DNA from: CAMCXT01 sp040403315
Lineage (GTDB): Bacteria; Bacteroidota; Bacteroidia; M30B66
Length of the DNA: 64,000 nucleotides
Assembly (NCBI GenBank): GCA_040403315.1
Contig: JBBAKX010000005.1
Location: 124,001 to 188,000, forward strand
Direction: 5' to 3'
In this document: positions 35,827 through 45,432 of the stretch, one piece after another
Numbering within the stretch: the stretch's first letter is position 1
How the letters are laid out: each line of letters opens with the position of its first letter
Notes under the pieces: generated by a model
What the model was told of the DNA's origin: nothing
What the model saw: only the letters and a program-made list of their open reading frames with translations
The model's database searches: none
Program-made: the position numbers and the translations under genes

Positions 35827-37385
35827 TGACCGACGACAAAAAATACAATATCGAAGATTTCTGGCCCGGAGCGGAAAATCTTCTCGACCAACACTTTCAA
35901 AAGAAAAGAGGTTGGAATTCTTTCATGAAAACAATTGTCTTCGGTCTTCTGATTGCCATAGTAGGCGGTGTATTTGGCTATTTATATTTGAATTCAACAT
36001 CCGGAAAAGTTGAATCAAAACTAGTTACTCAATCAAATGAAGGTGTAGTATCTGAATTAAAAGCTACACACCAGAATAGCATTGAAAAATCAGCAAATGA
36101 TTTAACCAATCAGCCAAAATCAACTTCGCCAATTGATTCAAAAAATCAGGCAATATCAGAAAGTGTTAATCAAGAAAATAATACCGAGATTCTTTCAAAT
36201 AAAATCGAAAACACAAATAAGCGTGATGATTACAAGAATGAGAATCCCATAAATGAGAATTCTGGAATATTTCCCAATAGTTCCTCAAAAAGTAAAAAGA
36301 TTGGCAAGAATGAAAATCAGGATTTGGTTTTGAACGCAAATTCAAGTAGCAATGTCATTGCAAACAATCAAACGTTAAATAAGCAAGATAACACTGAAAA
36401 CTTAAATCAAATTGAGAATTTCTCTGAAATAGGCAATTCTTCAAAATTACAATCTACAAGTGCTAATGATTTGTTTAACCTAAAAACAATTCAAGCACAA
36501 ATTGTTTCTTCTTCCAATAATACTGCTGAAACTCTAGTATTACCAAGACCTGAGGAATTAGCAACCTTTTCCACTATTGTAATTCCCGACAATAATAATA
36601 AATCAAATAAATCATTATTCATTAAGGCCAGTGCGGGAGTTAATTACATCAGCAGTAATTTATCTTCTTCGGTTTATCCAGATTATGTATTAAGAAGAAA
36701 TACTGAAGAGTCTGCTGCATTGTTTTCATCTTACAGTTTGCATGTTGGAATGAAAAAACAAAGAATTGGCATTTCCACCGGAATTGAATTAAATCAATAT
36801 GGTGAACAAATAAACTATTCAAATTGGTTATTGGGAGATATCGAAAAGATTAATCCTATGGTTAACTATTTTTCTGACAGCATTACCAATACAGTGTTCT
36901 ACTATAACCAAGGAAATGAATTTAATCAAACGAATACTTCTTATTTCACCGATAGCACACTTGTAAACGATACAATATTTGAAAAAGGGCAGATAGAAAA
37001 GGATTTGAGCTCCTTCAGCAGCAAAACTATGCTATCCTATTTTGAAATTCCATTAATTTTCGACTATAGTATTTACAGCAATAGTGCTATTTCAATTTCG
37101 ATAAATACAGGAGCTTCATTGGGCTTTTTGAGAGCAACAAGAGGATTTTATTTAAGTCCAGAATTGAACGAGTTATTCAATTTAGAAATCAACAATGCTC
37201 TGCGGAAAACAATTGTGAATGGTAGAATTGGTGCTACTTTAAATTGGATGATAAATGAGAAAACTTCATTGTTTATTCAGCCCAACTACCGTTTTAATTT
37301 ACAGTCGACATTTAATAAAGGCTCCAATATAAATCAACGATACAATTCAATCGGTTTTCAGTTTGGAATTATCAGAGGGTTTTGA
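35826..37385 (+). CDS. Putative dual-membrane anti-sigma factor: cytoplasmic tail, TM helix, long linker, outer-membrane beta-barrel
   Basis: A 519-residue protein with four parts: a cytoplasmic N-terminus of about 33 residues (NIEDFWPGAENLLDQHFQ), one transmembrane helix (about 35-54, VFGLLIAIVGGVFGYLYL), a 170-residue linker rich in N, S, K, E and Q and probably disordered, and a C-terminal domain from about residue 260 of alternating strands ending in a terminal Phe, as in outer-membrane barrels. This matches, as I recall it, the dual membrane-spanning anti-sigma (Dma) design described in Bacteroides thetaiotaomicron. Overlap with the ECF gene supports an anti-sigma role. The trigger and regulon are unknown. 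Confidence 0.75.
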   Translation: MTDDKKYNIEDFWPGAENLLDQHFQKKRGWNSFMKTIVFGLLIAIVGGVFGYLYLNSTSGKVESKLVTQSNEGVVSELKATHQNSIEKSANDLTNQPKSTSPIDSKNQAISESVNQENNTEILSNKIENTNKRDDYKNENPINENSGIFPNSSSKSKKIGKNENQDLVLNANSSSNVIANNQTLNKQDNTENLNQIENFSEIGNSSKLQSTSANDLFNLKTIQAQIVSSSNNTAETLVLPRPEELATFSTIVIPDNNNKSNKSLFIKASAGVNYISSNLSSSVYPDYVLRRNTEESAALFSSYSLHVGMKKQRIGISTGIELNQYGEQINYSNWLLGDIEKINPMVNYFSDSITNTVFYYNQGNEFNQTNTSYFTDSTLVNDTIFEKGQIEKDLSSFSSKTMLSYFEIPLIFDYSIYSNSAISISINTGASLGFLRATRGFYLSPELNELFNLEINNALRKTIVNGRIGATLNWMINEKTSLFIQPNYRFNLQSTFNKGSNINQRYNSIGFQFGIIRGF

Positions 37386-37399
37386 TTTGTTTATTCTCT

Positions 37400-37437
37400 C
37401 CAATAAAAAGCCGCTCATGAATGCGGCTTTTTATTGG
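37400..37437. terminator. Bidirectional terminator
   Basis: A perfect 15-bp stem (37400-37414 with 37423-37437) containing AAAAAGCCGC/GCGGCTTTTT, between the convergent barrel and S74 genes. Confidence 0.88.
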
Positions 37438-37450
37438 ATTCACTATATTA

Positions 37451-40235
37451 TTAATTATCTCGCAATAGAATTTCTTGCAACTTCTGTTCAAGCGCTTTAA
37501 TTCGCAATTCTTGGTTAGCATTCTGTTCTTGGAGCTTAAGGATTTCCTCATCTTTTGATTTAGACTCCAAATAAAGTTCTTGAACAGATTTAACCAATGG
37601 CACAACAAATTCTTGGTACCTCAATCCTACAATTTTCCCTTGTTTATCCACTCCACTAAATGAATAACCAATTGAGTTTGCAGCGCTGTCAACCTCTTGA
37701 GCTATAAACCCTGTGAATCTTATTTTTTCAATATCATATTTCCCTGTCCAATTTGAAGTATCAGTAAAACCAAGTAATTCAGCTTCTTTAGAAAGATTAT
37801 AATTATATGAAACAGGGCGTAATTTTGTAATAAACAATAAGCCTGGAATATCCTCTTGAAAATTTGTTTTTACTCGGCGATCGGAAAAAGTTGACCAACC
37901 AACTTGCCCTCCAATACTCACCATGCTTATATTTCCTATACGAACAGAATTAAACGCATCAACAACAGATGTATAGCCAATTGCTACTGCATTTTGCAAA
38001 TTATTTAAGGTGAAATTAGAACCTTCTCCAATAGCTATATTAAAGGATCCAGTGGTATTGGCTAGCCCTGCAGATGCCCCAATTCCAACATTCTTCACAC
38101 CTGTTGAATTATTATAGAATGCTTGGTTGCCTAAAAAGGAATTGAAAGATCCACTTGAAGTTAAGTATCCTGATTGGTAGCCTATTGAAGAATTATTTGT
38201 TCCACCAGAATTACTGTAAAGAGCTTGGTACCCAACGGCTGTATTGAAATTTTGTGCATTGAAAAACAATGCTTGGCGGCCAATCGCTGTATTTGCATTT
38301 CCATTTATATTGTTACTCAATGTAAAATTCCCAACCGCAGTATTGTCATCACCGTCTGAATTATTGTAAAGAGCGTTATAACCAAGCGCAGTATTGTTGT
38401 CGCCAGAATTACTGAAATACAATGCTCTTGCTCCTATTGCGGTATTTTGAATGCCTATTTCATTTTCAAATAAGCTTTGGTAACCAACAGCTGTATTTAA
38501 ATTGCCTGATGTTAATGAAAACAACGATCGATAGCCTATAGCAGTATTGCTTACGCCAGCAGTATTGTCTACCATTGCTTGAGTTCCAATTGCGGTATTG
38601 TATCCAGTGGCAGAAATTAAGGTTGGATTAGCCAAATAACCGAAACTCGTATTCCCATTTTGATCAATTCTGCCAGCATTTTGATTATTCACCTTCAATT
38701 TTAAAGGTGATGCGTCGGTTGTACCTAAGAATTCAGCTTCGGAGCCAGAATTTGCATTTCCTGTGAGTTGCCATGCATTTCCTGCTGTTCCGGGAATTCC
38801 TTGTGGTCCGGTTAACCCAACTGGACCTTGTGGACCAACTGAACCTGTAAAACCAATCGGACCAGCCGGACCAGTAAAGCCGATTGGTCCCTGTAATCCT
38901 GTTAATCCAATTGGTCCTTGAGGACCTATAGATCCAGGAAACCCAACCGGACCAGCCGGACCAGTAAAGCCGATCGGACCTTGTGGCCCTGTGAAACCAA
39001 TTGGTCCTTGAGGACCTATAGATCCAGGAAACCCAATCGGACCAGCAGGACCAGTAAAGCCGATCGGTCCTTGTAGCCCTGTGAAACCAATTGGTCCTTG
39101 AGGACCTGGTAACCCTTGAGGGCCTATCGAACCAGCTATTCCATCAATGCCGCGGCAGTCGAGTGCATCCCAATTTCCATCTGCGTTGATATCTTCTGCT
39201 GCATCTTGATTTCCATCTCCATCAAGATCCCAACAGTTCAGTCCCCCACCGGGGCCAGCGGGACCAGTTAGACCAGTTAGACCTATCGGACCTTGTACTC
39301 CGGCAGGCCCAGTTAATCCGATTGGACCTTGTGAACCATCAATACCGTTAATTCCAGCGGGACCTTGTGAACCGGCAGGACCTGAAGGACCGGCTTGCCC
39401 GTCGATCCCCTGAGTTCCAGCGAGACCTTGTGGACCAGCTATTCCATCAGCACCGCGGCAGTCGAGTGCATCCCAATTTCCATCTGCGTTGATATCTTCT
39501 GCTGCATNNNNNNNNNNNNNNNNNNNNNNNNNNNNNNNNNNNNNNNNNNNNNNNNNNNNNNNNNNNNNNNNNNNNNNNNNNNNNNNNNNNNNNNNNNNNN
39601 NNNNNNNCTTGATTTCCATCGCCATCTAGATCCCAACAATTCAGTCCACCGCCAGGACCAGCGGGACCAGTTAATCCGATCGGACCTTGTGCTCCGGCAG
39701 GACCTGAAGGACCTGCTTGCCCGTCGATACCCTGAGCCCCTGCGGAACCTTGTGGACCCTGAGATCCAGTTTCTCCTTGAGGACCCTGAGGTCCAAGAGC
39801 GCCGCCTGTTCCAGATGATTGAGCATAAAAGGCATATGGAACCGAAAGCAGTTCATTTGAACCTAAATCTGTATAATTGGTCCCACCTGTTGGATCTACT
39901 TCAACTTTTACATATTGATTTGCTGTATTCCAAGTGATGTCGCTAAATGCACCAGTTAATGGTGTTCCACCTCCGATTTTCAAAGTGAATAAACCAAAAA
40001 CATTGGTTGTTGAAGTATGTCGTTCTGAGTATTGAATCACTCCAGGATTCGTTCCTTGTAAAATGGAAATTCGGACGCCAATGTCTTGATTGAAGTAAAC
40101 GCTTCCTGCACCATTCCTAGCGATCGCTTGGTAATTGATTCCACTTGGCACTGAACTTTGTGCGATCAAATCCGAAGCTCCCAAAAGGCTAGCGATGATT
40201 AGACAGAATATTAGTGATGGTAGATTAAAATTCAT
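37451..40235 (-). CDS. Collagen-like/YadA-head-like protein with S74 chaperone domain (interrupted by assembly gap)
   Basis: One gene split by 100 Ns. From 40235: signal peptide ending in LIAQ; an N-terminal domain (SSVPSGINYQAIARN... LLSVPYAFYAQ) common in Bacteroidota fibre proteins; Gly-X-Y collagen-like triplets; an acidic, EF-hand-like block (CWDLDGDGNQDAAEDINADG) present twice, one copy holding the gap; more triplets; NTAxGYxAL-type repeats like trimeric autotransporter heads; and a C-terminal peptidase S74 domain with SDRRVKTNF (Ser-Lys pair) and a final coiled coil. S74 domains in phage fibres and tailspikes help fold trimers and cut themselves off. I infer a trimeric surface fibre. 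The apparent frame change comes only from the arbitrary gap length. Confidence 0.85.
39508..39607. other. Assembly gap of 100 Ns at a repeat junction
   Basis: Exactly 100 Ns inside the collagen/S74 gene. Removing them joins the flanks into the same sequence (GCTGCAT then CTTGATTTCC) seen intact at about 39199-39215, and restores the frame. The real gap may be zero or a whole number of repeat units. Confidence 0.95.
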
Positions 40236-40357
40236 CCAGTTGGTTTGCGAATTTGTTTTGATCGTAAATAAATTAATTCAGCAATTTCCGAAAAGAAATA
40301 GAATATGATGAATCAAAAGCAAACAATTTCAAAAATCATTAAACCCTAAATGACCTC

Positions 40358-40392
40358 AAAAAAAATCCCCCGTACCAAATGAAACGAGGGAT
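40358..40392 (-). terminator. Terminator after the 684-residue T9SS gene
   Basis: On the minus strand ATCCCTCGT pairs with ACGGGGGAT (one mismatch), followed by a run of Ts (40358-40364). Confidence 0.7.
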
Positions 40393-40414
40393 AATGAAAA
40401 ACATTCACTGCAGT

Positions 40415-42469
40415 TTAGTGTGCGATAACCAATTTTTGATTTGACACTTTTCTGTTTTCAATTACCAATTCAATGAAATAAACACCAGCTGGAATTTGAG
40501 ACGTTTCAATTGATGTTTGTTTACCAGTAATTGGCTGACTTACAATGATTCTACCACTAATATCAGTTAATTGAACTGTTCCTTTGTTAAGCTCAGTTTG
40601 AATGATTAACGTTTGATCAACAGGGTTTGGATAAAAATTGAAACCGCTAGTCAAATCTTGCAAACCTTCTGGAAGTGGAACTCCGAAAACTGCATCGTTT
40701 GTAATAACAGGCTCATTTACATCAAAAACGATACTTGCACGGTTAAGAATTTCTTGTCCAGGGAATAACATTTGAAATGCTCTAACCTTAAAGACAATCG
40801 TTCCGATACTTGCAGCAAAATTTTCAGAGCTATCAGGAAGATTGATATTGTAATGTACAAATTTAAAAGTACCATTTCCTTCATTCACCATTGAGCAATT
40901 GTGACTAGAGCCTAACAATTCAGCTGAATAAATATCGAAAAATGATGGCAAAACATCAGTAACAACTACAGTTTGAGCTGGAGCCGTTCCAGTGTTTTGG
41001 AATTGAATACGGTAAGTATACCATTGCTCATCACCTTCAACTTCCATACTATACACATACTGTGGCGTTGGAGGCGCAGTTAACAATTGAATGTGGTTTG
41101 GATCGTAAGAACCATTCACGATTTGACAAACATCACCAAGGTTGTTTGTTTCATCGCAATCGCCAACTGCTGTTACTGTTGCTGAAATGCATTTTAACAA
41201 ACCATCAGTTGCATAACAACTTAAGGAGTCATATAAATGAATGGTTGTTAATTCACCGTAAACCAATGTATCTGTGAAGTTCCATGTAAATGTGTTACCA
41301 TCTTGAGAAGTATATGCAGGAACTGTATTGTACAAGTACAATGAATCAGGAACAGTTACCGATACAGAATATCCTTGGATTGGAAGCATGCCGTGGTTGT
41401 TGATGAAAACCACTTGATGGTTGTCGTTTCCTGCGCAGCGTCTAAAAGGTCCCATCGGAGATATTGTGATTTGTGGATCTGCGCAGCTTGAGTCTGGATA
41501 AACAAAGAAATCGAGACCATCTGCAACTTCACCAGATTCAGTTAATTCTACATTGTAAGTGGCATTTACTGGACAGTTAACGGTTCCAAATGGAAGATTA
41601 GCTGTTAATCCATTAAATCCAACTTGATAGCTACCGGTTACAGTTTCGAAACTATATGCTCCAGATTGATTGGTTGTTGTGAATGCTTGGTTTGCATCAC
41701 GGATCAACACTTGGCCAGGGATAGCATAATCGTTCTCATCCAACATGCAATTACCGTTAAAATCAGCGATTACACGACCATTCAAGAAGCTACTTGGAGC
41801 ATTCACAGTATCTGGATCGAAACGCCATGCATCATTAGAAGCTTGCCACACTGCATTGTTGTTTCTTCCTGGAACGTGGTATGCTTGCGATGCATCCATA
41901 TTTTGAATTCCTTGAATAGCTAAATTCACCCAACCTCCTGCATTATCACAAAATGGTCGAGAAGTAATATGCATTTCAATGTTGTTGGAGCCTTCATAGA
42001 GTTTCAACTGACCAGTGTATTGTGTTTGAGCACAACCAAAATATGGTACATTATTATAGTTCACTACAAAAACCCTTTCAGGAGCGTTTCCAATTGTTGA
42101 ATATGAGATAATGGGTTGACTGCTTGGATCAAGATCAAACCAAGACAAGAAAATTGCATTCAATGGAGCAGTTGGATCTGGCAATGACTGATTCACAGAA
42201 AAATCCGAGAAATTACCTGCATACTCTAATTGAAAGCGAACATAACCATTCGATGAAATCACCAAACTGTCGTAAGACTGACCGAAAAACACAAATGGAA
42301 AACCGATATCAATAATACCGGAATACGTATCATCATATAAACTAACTGTATTGACTGGGTCAAAAGTTTCTGGAGTAAAAGGGATTTGATAAACTCCGTA
42401 AGGTGTTTGAGCTTGTGTTAGACAACAAGTAAACAACACCGACAAAAGTGATAGTAATAATTTCCGCAT
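40415..42469 (-). CDS. Secreted multi-domain surface protein with T9SS sorting domain
   Basis: A 684-residue exported protein with signal peptide ending LTQAQ. The N-terminal region (residues 45-200) has the IGFPFVFFGQSYDSLVISSNGYVRF pattern of nidogen-like or related beta domains. A carboxypeptidase-regulatory/SdrB-like domain follows (GRVIADFNGNCMLDENDYAIPG). Then come repeats of the conserved Bacteroidota extracellular domain ending in NRASIVFDVNEPVITND. The last 75 residues are a T9SS type A domain (FNFYPNPVDQTLII ... KLVIAH). Paired cysteines suggest disulfides. No enzymatic motif; probably an adhesin. Confidence 0.87.
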   Translation of the reverse strand: MRKLLLSLLSVLFTCCLTQAQTPYGVYQIPFTPETFDPVNTVSLYDDTYSGIIDIGFPFVFFGQSYDSLVISSNGYVRFQLEYAGNFSDFSVNQSLPDPTAPLNAIFLSWFDLDPSSQPIISYSTIGNAPERVFVVNYNNVPYFGCAQTQYTGQLKLYEGSNNIEMHITSRPFCDNAGGWVNLAIQGIQNMDASQAYHVPGRNNNAVWQASNDAWRFDPDTVNAPSSFLNGRVIADFNGNCMLDENDYAIPGQVLIRDANQAFTTTNQSGAYSFETVTGSYQVGFNGLTANLPFGTVNCPVNATYNVELTESGEVADGLDFFVYPDSSCADPQITISPMGPFRRCAGNDNHQVVFINNHGMLPIQGYSVSVTVPDSLYLYNTVPAYTSQDGNTFTWNFTDTLVYGELTTIHLYDSLSCYATDGLLKCISATVTAVGDCDETNNLGDVCQIVNGSYDPNHIQLLTAPPTPQYVYSMEVEGDEQWYTYRIQFQNTGTAPAQTVVVTDVLPSFFDIYSAELLGSSHNCSMVNEGNGTFKFVHYNINLPDSSENFAASIGTIVFKVRAFQMLFPGQEILNRASIVFDVNEPVITNDAVFGVPLPEGLQDLTSGFNFYPNPVDQTLIIQTELNKGTVQLTDISGRIIVSQPITGKQTSIETSQIPAGVYFIELVIENRKVSNQKLVIAH

Positions 42470-42583
42470 AGTGAAAGTTTTAGAAAAATGAAGGTAAAAA
42501 CAATTTTCAATCGAGCAACATAAAACATGAAATTTTTAAGATGATTTTATAAAAAACGAATAAATTCAGTATGTTTAGGGCAT

Positions 42584-43048
42584 ATGAAGGAGTCGATCGA
42601 AAAGTTGAAGGAACAAGTAAAGAGCGCATGCCAAGAATTGCTAAAGCATAGAATTGAAAGCTTTCTTGCTGATGAGAAATCGGCAAAAGCATCTGCAGAA
42701 TCGGATACCAAAAGCAGCGCTGGCGACAAACACGAAACAGCGCGTGAAATGGTACAACAAGAAAGAGAAATGATCGGAAGGAGAATATCAGAAGCCGAAA
42801 AACAAATGGCCGAACTTATAAAGATCATCGAAACAGATTCAAGTAATACTATCCAAGCAGGAAGTTTGATTTATAGCACTTTAGGCTGGATGTATTTATC
42901 GATTTCACTAGGGAGCATTATTATTGACGATCTAAAGGTGAACATTGTTTCTATGGATTCTCCAGTTGGAAAGCTGCTTAAAGGGAAAAGGATTGGAGAT
43001 GCGATTGAACTAAATGGCAAGCAAATCATCATTGAAGCGGCTTGCTGA
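42584..43048 (+). CDS. GreA/GreB C-terminal domain protein
   Basis: A 154-residue protein. Residues 1-85 are a charged helical region with the motif SDTKSSAGDKHETAREM; residues 90-154 resemble the Gre factor C-terminal domain (GSLIYSTLG... SPVGKLLKGKRIGDAIELNG). It therefore probably binds RNA polymerase or the ribosome rather than lipid, although such proteins are sometimes labelled 3-oxoacyl-ACP synthase by error. A near-match promoter, TATGTTTA, ends 6 nt before the ATG. It stands alone. Confidence 0.8.
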   Translation: MKESIEKLKEQVKSACQELLKHRIESFLADEKSAKASAESDTKSSAGDKHETAREMVQQEREMIGRRISEAEKQMAELIKIIETDSSNTIQAGSLIYSTLGWMYLSISLGSIIIDDLKVNIVSMDSPVGKLLKGKRIGDAIELNGKQIIIEAAC

Positions 43049-43081
43049 AATAGACACTACATCGCACTAAATTGAATGCCC

Positions 43082-43178
43082 GCGACACGGGTTGAAGCAA
43101 GTTGCTGTGCAACGCGGAAAACCGGGTGCCGGAGCAGTAATGTTTATTGGATTTGAAGAAATCAGCCGGCAGTCGCCC
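43082..43178 (-). repeat. Structured intergenic element, copy 2 (three stems)
   Basis: Minus-strand counterpart of 27488-27594. Outer arms GGGCGAC and GTCGC pair (GCGAC/GTCGC). The first hairpin has arms TGCCGG (plus 43127-43132) and CCGGCA (43166-43171) with a long AT-rich loop; the second is GTTGC-ACA-GCAAC (43101-43113). Conserved strings are GGTTTTCCGC between the hairpins and TTGCTTCAACCCGTGTCGC at the end. It precedes the esterase gene at 43221. Confidence 0.7.
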
Positions 43179-43220
43179 AAACCAATTAAATCAATAGATT
43201 TGAAAAGTAATTCTTGATAA

Positions 43221-44120
43221 ATGAAGAGATCATTCTCAATAATTTTATTTTTCTGCATCACAATTCAATTAATGGCACAATTACCAGTTCCATCAGCAGG
43301 TAAAATAGTCCGTTTAACAGGCCTTTCGTGGGATAAAATTGAAGCTAGGCACGTTGATGTTTGGCTACCAAAAAACTATCAAAAAGATTCAACGAAGAGA
43401 TTTCCTGTCATTTATATGCACGACGGACAAAACTTGTTTGATGAACGTCTTTCTTACGGAGGAAAGGAATGGAGGGTAGATGAAACAATCACGACTCTCT
43501 CTTCAAAAGGCATTATTGATGAATGTATAGTTGTTGGAATTTGGAATTCCCCAAAAAGATTTCAAGAATATATGCCTGAAGAACCATTTTACAAAATGAG
43601 CGCAGGATTACAGGAAATAATTGTCAATGAACGTGGCGGAAAACCATTGTCGGATAATTATACAAATTTCATTATAAATGATTTAATACCTAAAATTGAC
43701 AGGGACTTTAGAACACTGATTAACAAAGAGAATCGATTTATTTCAGGAGCAAGTATGGGTGGATTAATTTCCTTGTATACAATTATTAAATACCCTGAAT
43801 ATTTTAGTGCTGCTGCATGTGTATCAACGCACTGGCCTGTTTGTTTAAAACAAAACAATCCATCTATTCCGTCCGCAATAATTACTTGGATGGATGAAAA
43901 AATACCTGTAAATCCGCCTTATAAATTATACTTCGATTTTGGAACTGAAACTTTAGATGCTTGGTATGAACCATATCAAGATTTAGCAACGAGTTACCTA
44001 ATAAATAAAGGGTTTCCGAGGGGAAGCCTATTGGTTACTAAATATACAGGAGAAGGGCACAATGAGGAAAGTTGGGCCAAAAGATTTCCGGAAATTGTGA
44101 CATTCCTTTTAAAAAAATAG
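43221..44120 (+). CDS. Secreted esterase (PF00756, enterochelin esterase-like fold)
   Basis: A 299-residue alpha/beta hydrolase with a signal peptide ending LMAQ. The family motif YMHDGQNLFDE is near residues 70-80, the nucleophile serine in SGASMGGLISLY (about residue 180), and the catalytic histidine probably in GEGHNEESW near the C-terminus. Family members hydrolyse esters of siderophores, acetylated sugars or trehalose mycolates; the substrate here is unknown. The secreted nuclease gene starts 18 nt after it, so they probably share a transcript. Confidence 0.87.
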   Translation: MKRSFSIILFFCITIQLMAQLPVPSAGKIVRLTGLSWDKIEARHVDVWLPKNYQKDSTKRFPVIYMHDGQNLFDERLSYGGKEWRVDETITTLSSKGIIDECIVVGIWNSPKRFQEYMPEEPFYKMSAGLQEIIVNERGGKPLSDNYTNFIINDLIPKIDRDFRTLINKENRFISGASMGGLISLYTIIKYPEYFSAAACVSTHWPVCLKQNNPSIPSAIITWMDEKIPVNPPYKLYFDFGTETLDAWYEPYQDLATSYLINKGFPRGSLLVTKYTGEGHNEESWAKRFPEIVTFLLKK

Positions 44121-44138
44121 TTTTAGACAATTGAAATA

Positions 44139-45395
44139 ATGATCAGAATTCTCTTTTTAAATATTGCCATTATATTGAGTTTAAACTCTGTTTCGCAGGT
44201 TGTGTATCCAACTGAAATTGAGAAATTAAACAAAGAAATAGAATTCTTAAAAAATCAAGAATCTGAATTAAAAACGAAACTCGAAGACCAGAAATTAAAT
44301 TACTGGAGTAACGAGATTAATTCGTGGGGATTGCCTGAATTAGCGCCACAAGACGAATTGGTGAAGCACGCGCTGATGAGTTTAGTTTACAGCGAAAAAC
44401 ATGAACAAGCTATTTGGGTTGCACATGTAGTTTCGCCTGATGTAAAGAACGGCAGCATCGGACGTAGCAACGATTTCAGACCCGATCCATTGGTGAAATC
44501 GGGAAGTTGTAACGACCGAGATTATTTTATTCGTGACACCCTTGCAGATGGAAATATTAAATACGACGGATTCGGCTTTGATCGCGGACATCTTGCGCCA
44601 TCAGCTGATTTTAGGTGGTCGGCAAAAGCACTTTCTGAAAGTTATTTCTATTCGAATATGTCGCCACAAATGGCGGATTTTAATCGTATTAGCTGGGCGA
44701 AATTGGAGGACATGACTCGATCATACGCAGAACGAAACCAAACGCCCGTAATGATTGTAACTGGTCCGTTGTTGAGAGACGGATTACCACGTGTTGAAAG
44801 AGCCATTCATAAACCAAGCATCCCAGCTTATTATTATAAAATGGCTGTTGATCGGAAAAACAAATGCGCAGTGGCGTTTTTAATGCCCAATAAAAAATGT
44901 GAATATCCTGCCGAATATTATGCTGTAAGCATTGATAGTTTAGAAAAACTCACAGGCATTAATTTCTTTTCGAATTTACCTGATGATGAAGAAAAATCAT
45001 TAGAATCGATGAAGGATCCGAAGCTATTTATGGCTCCAAAAGAAATGACAGATGCAAAACCATTAGATCCGACATCATTGCCAAGAAATCACTTCAATAC
45101 TGTGCAAGCAAAATTATATGCGGGAAAGAACGAAACCATCACTGTTTGCGGCACCGTTGTTAGCACAAAATTATCTTCGAAAGAAAATGTATTTTTAAAT
45201 CTAGACAAATCATTTCCAAATCAAATTTTTACGGTGAGTATTTTCAAGGACCAGTTGACAAATTTTAGCTATTTACCGCACGAAGAATTGATTGGAAAAA
45301 CGATTTACGTAACAGGCAAAGTGACCGATTTTAATGGGACGCCTTCTATGTCGATTCAAGACGAACAATCCATTAAAATCGAGGACGAGGAATAA
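44139..45395 (+). CDS. Secreted DNA/RNA non-specific endonuclease (NUC1 family) with OB-like C-terminal domain
   Basis: A 418-residue exported nuclease. Signal peptide ends around NSVSQ; residues 25-50 are a coiled coil. The beta-beta-alpha-metal nuclease core carries DRGHLAPSADF (catalytic His) and YFYSNMSPQMADFN (metal-binding Asn). From about residue 320 a beta-rich domain (ITVCGTVVSTKLSS... GKTIYVTGKVTDFNGTPSM) looks like an OB fold of the type that binds nucleic acid. It probably digests external nucleic acid for nutrients. No immunity protein is adjacent, as expected for an exported enzyme. Confidence 0.9.
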   Translation: MIRILFLNIAIILSLNSVSQVVYPTEIEKLNKEIEFLKNQESELKTKLEDQKLNYWSNEINSWGLPELAPQDELVKHALMSLVYSEKHEQAIWVAHVVSPDVKNGSIGRSNDFRPDPLVKSGSCNDRDYFIRDTLADGNIKYDGFGFDRGHLAPSADFRWSAKALSESYFYSNMSPQMADFNRISWAKLEDMTRSYAERNQTPVMIVTGPLLRDGLPRVERAIHKPSIPAYYYKMAVDRKNKCAVAFLMPNKKCEYPAEYYAVSIDSLEKLTGINFFSNLPDDEEKSLESMKDPKLFMAPKEMTDAKPLDPTSLPRNHFNTVQAKLYAGKNETITVCGTVVSTKLSSKENVFLNLDKSFPNQIFTVSIFKDQLTNFSYLPHEELIGKTIYVTGKVTDFNGTPSMSIQDEQSIKIEDEE

Positions 45396-45432
45396 GGCCA
45401 ATCCCCTACTCCACTCATAGAAAAAACTTTGA

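Noticed and set aside
39447..39637. Frameshift or split gene at the N gap
   Set aside because: The frame change is due to the arbitrary 100-N length; joining the flanks restores one frame.
38780..39800. Short regular repeats suggesting a CRISPR array
   Set aside because: They encode Gly-X-Y collagen-like triplets in one frame and vary at codon level; there are no constant repeats with unique spacers.
42584..43048. 3-oxoacyl-ACP synthase label for the 154-residue protein
   Set aside because: There are no thiolase-fold motifs and the protein is far too short; the C-terminus looks like a Gre-factor domain.
44139..45395. Polymorphic toxin reading for the NUC1 nuclease
   Set aside because: It has its own signal peptide, no toxin-delivery domain and no adjacent immunity gene.
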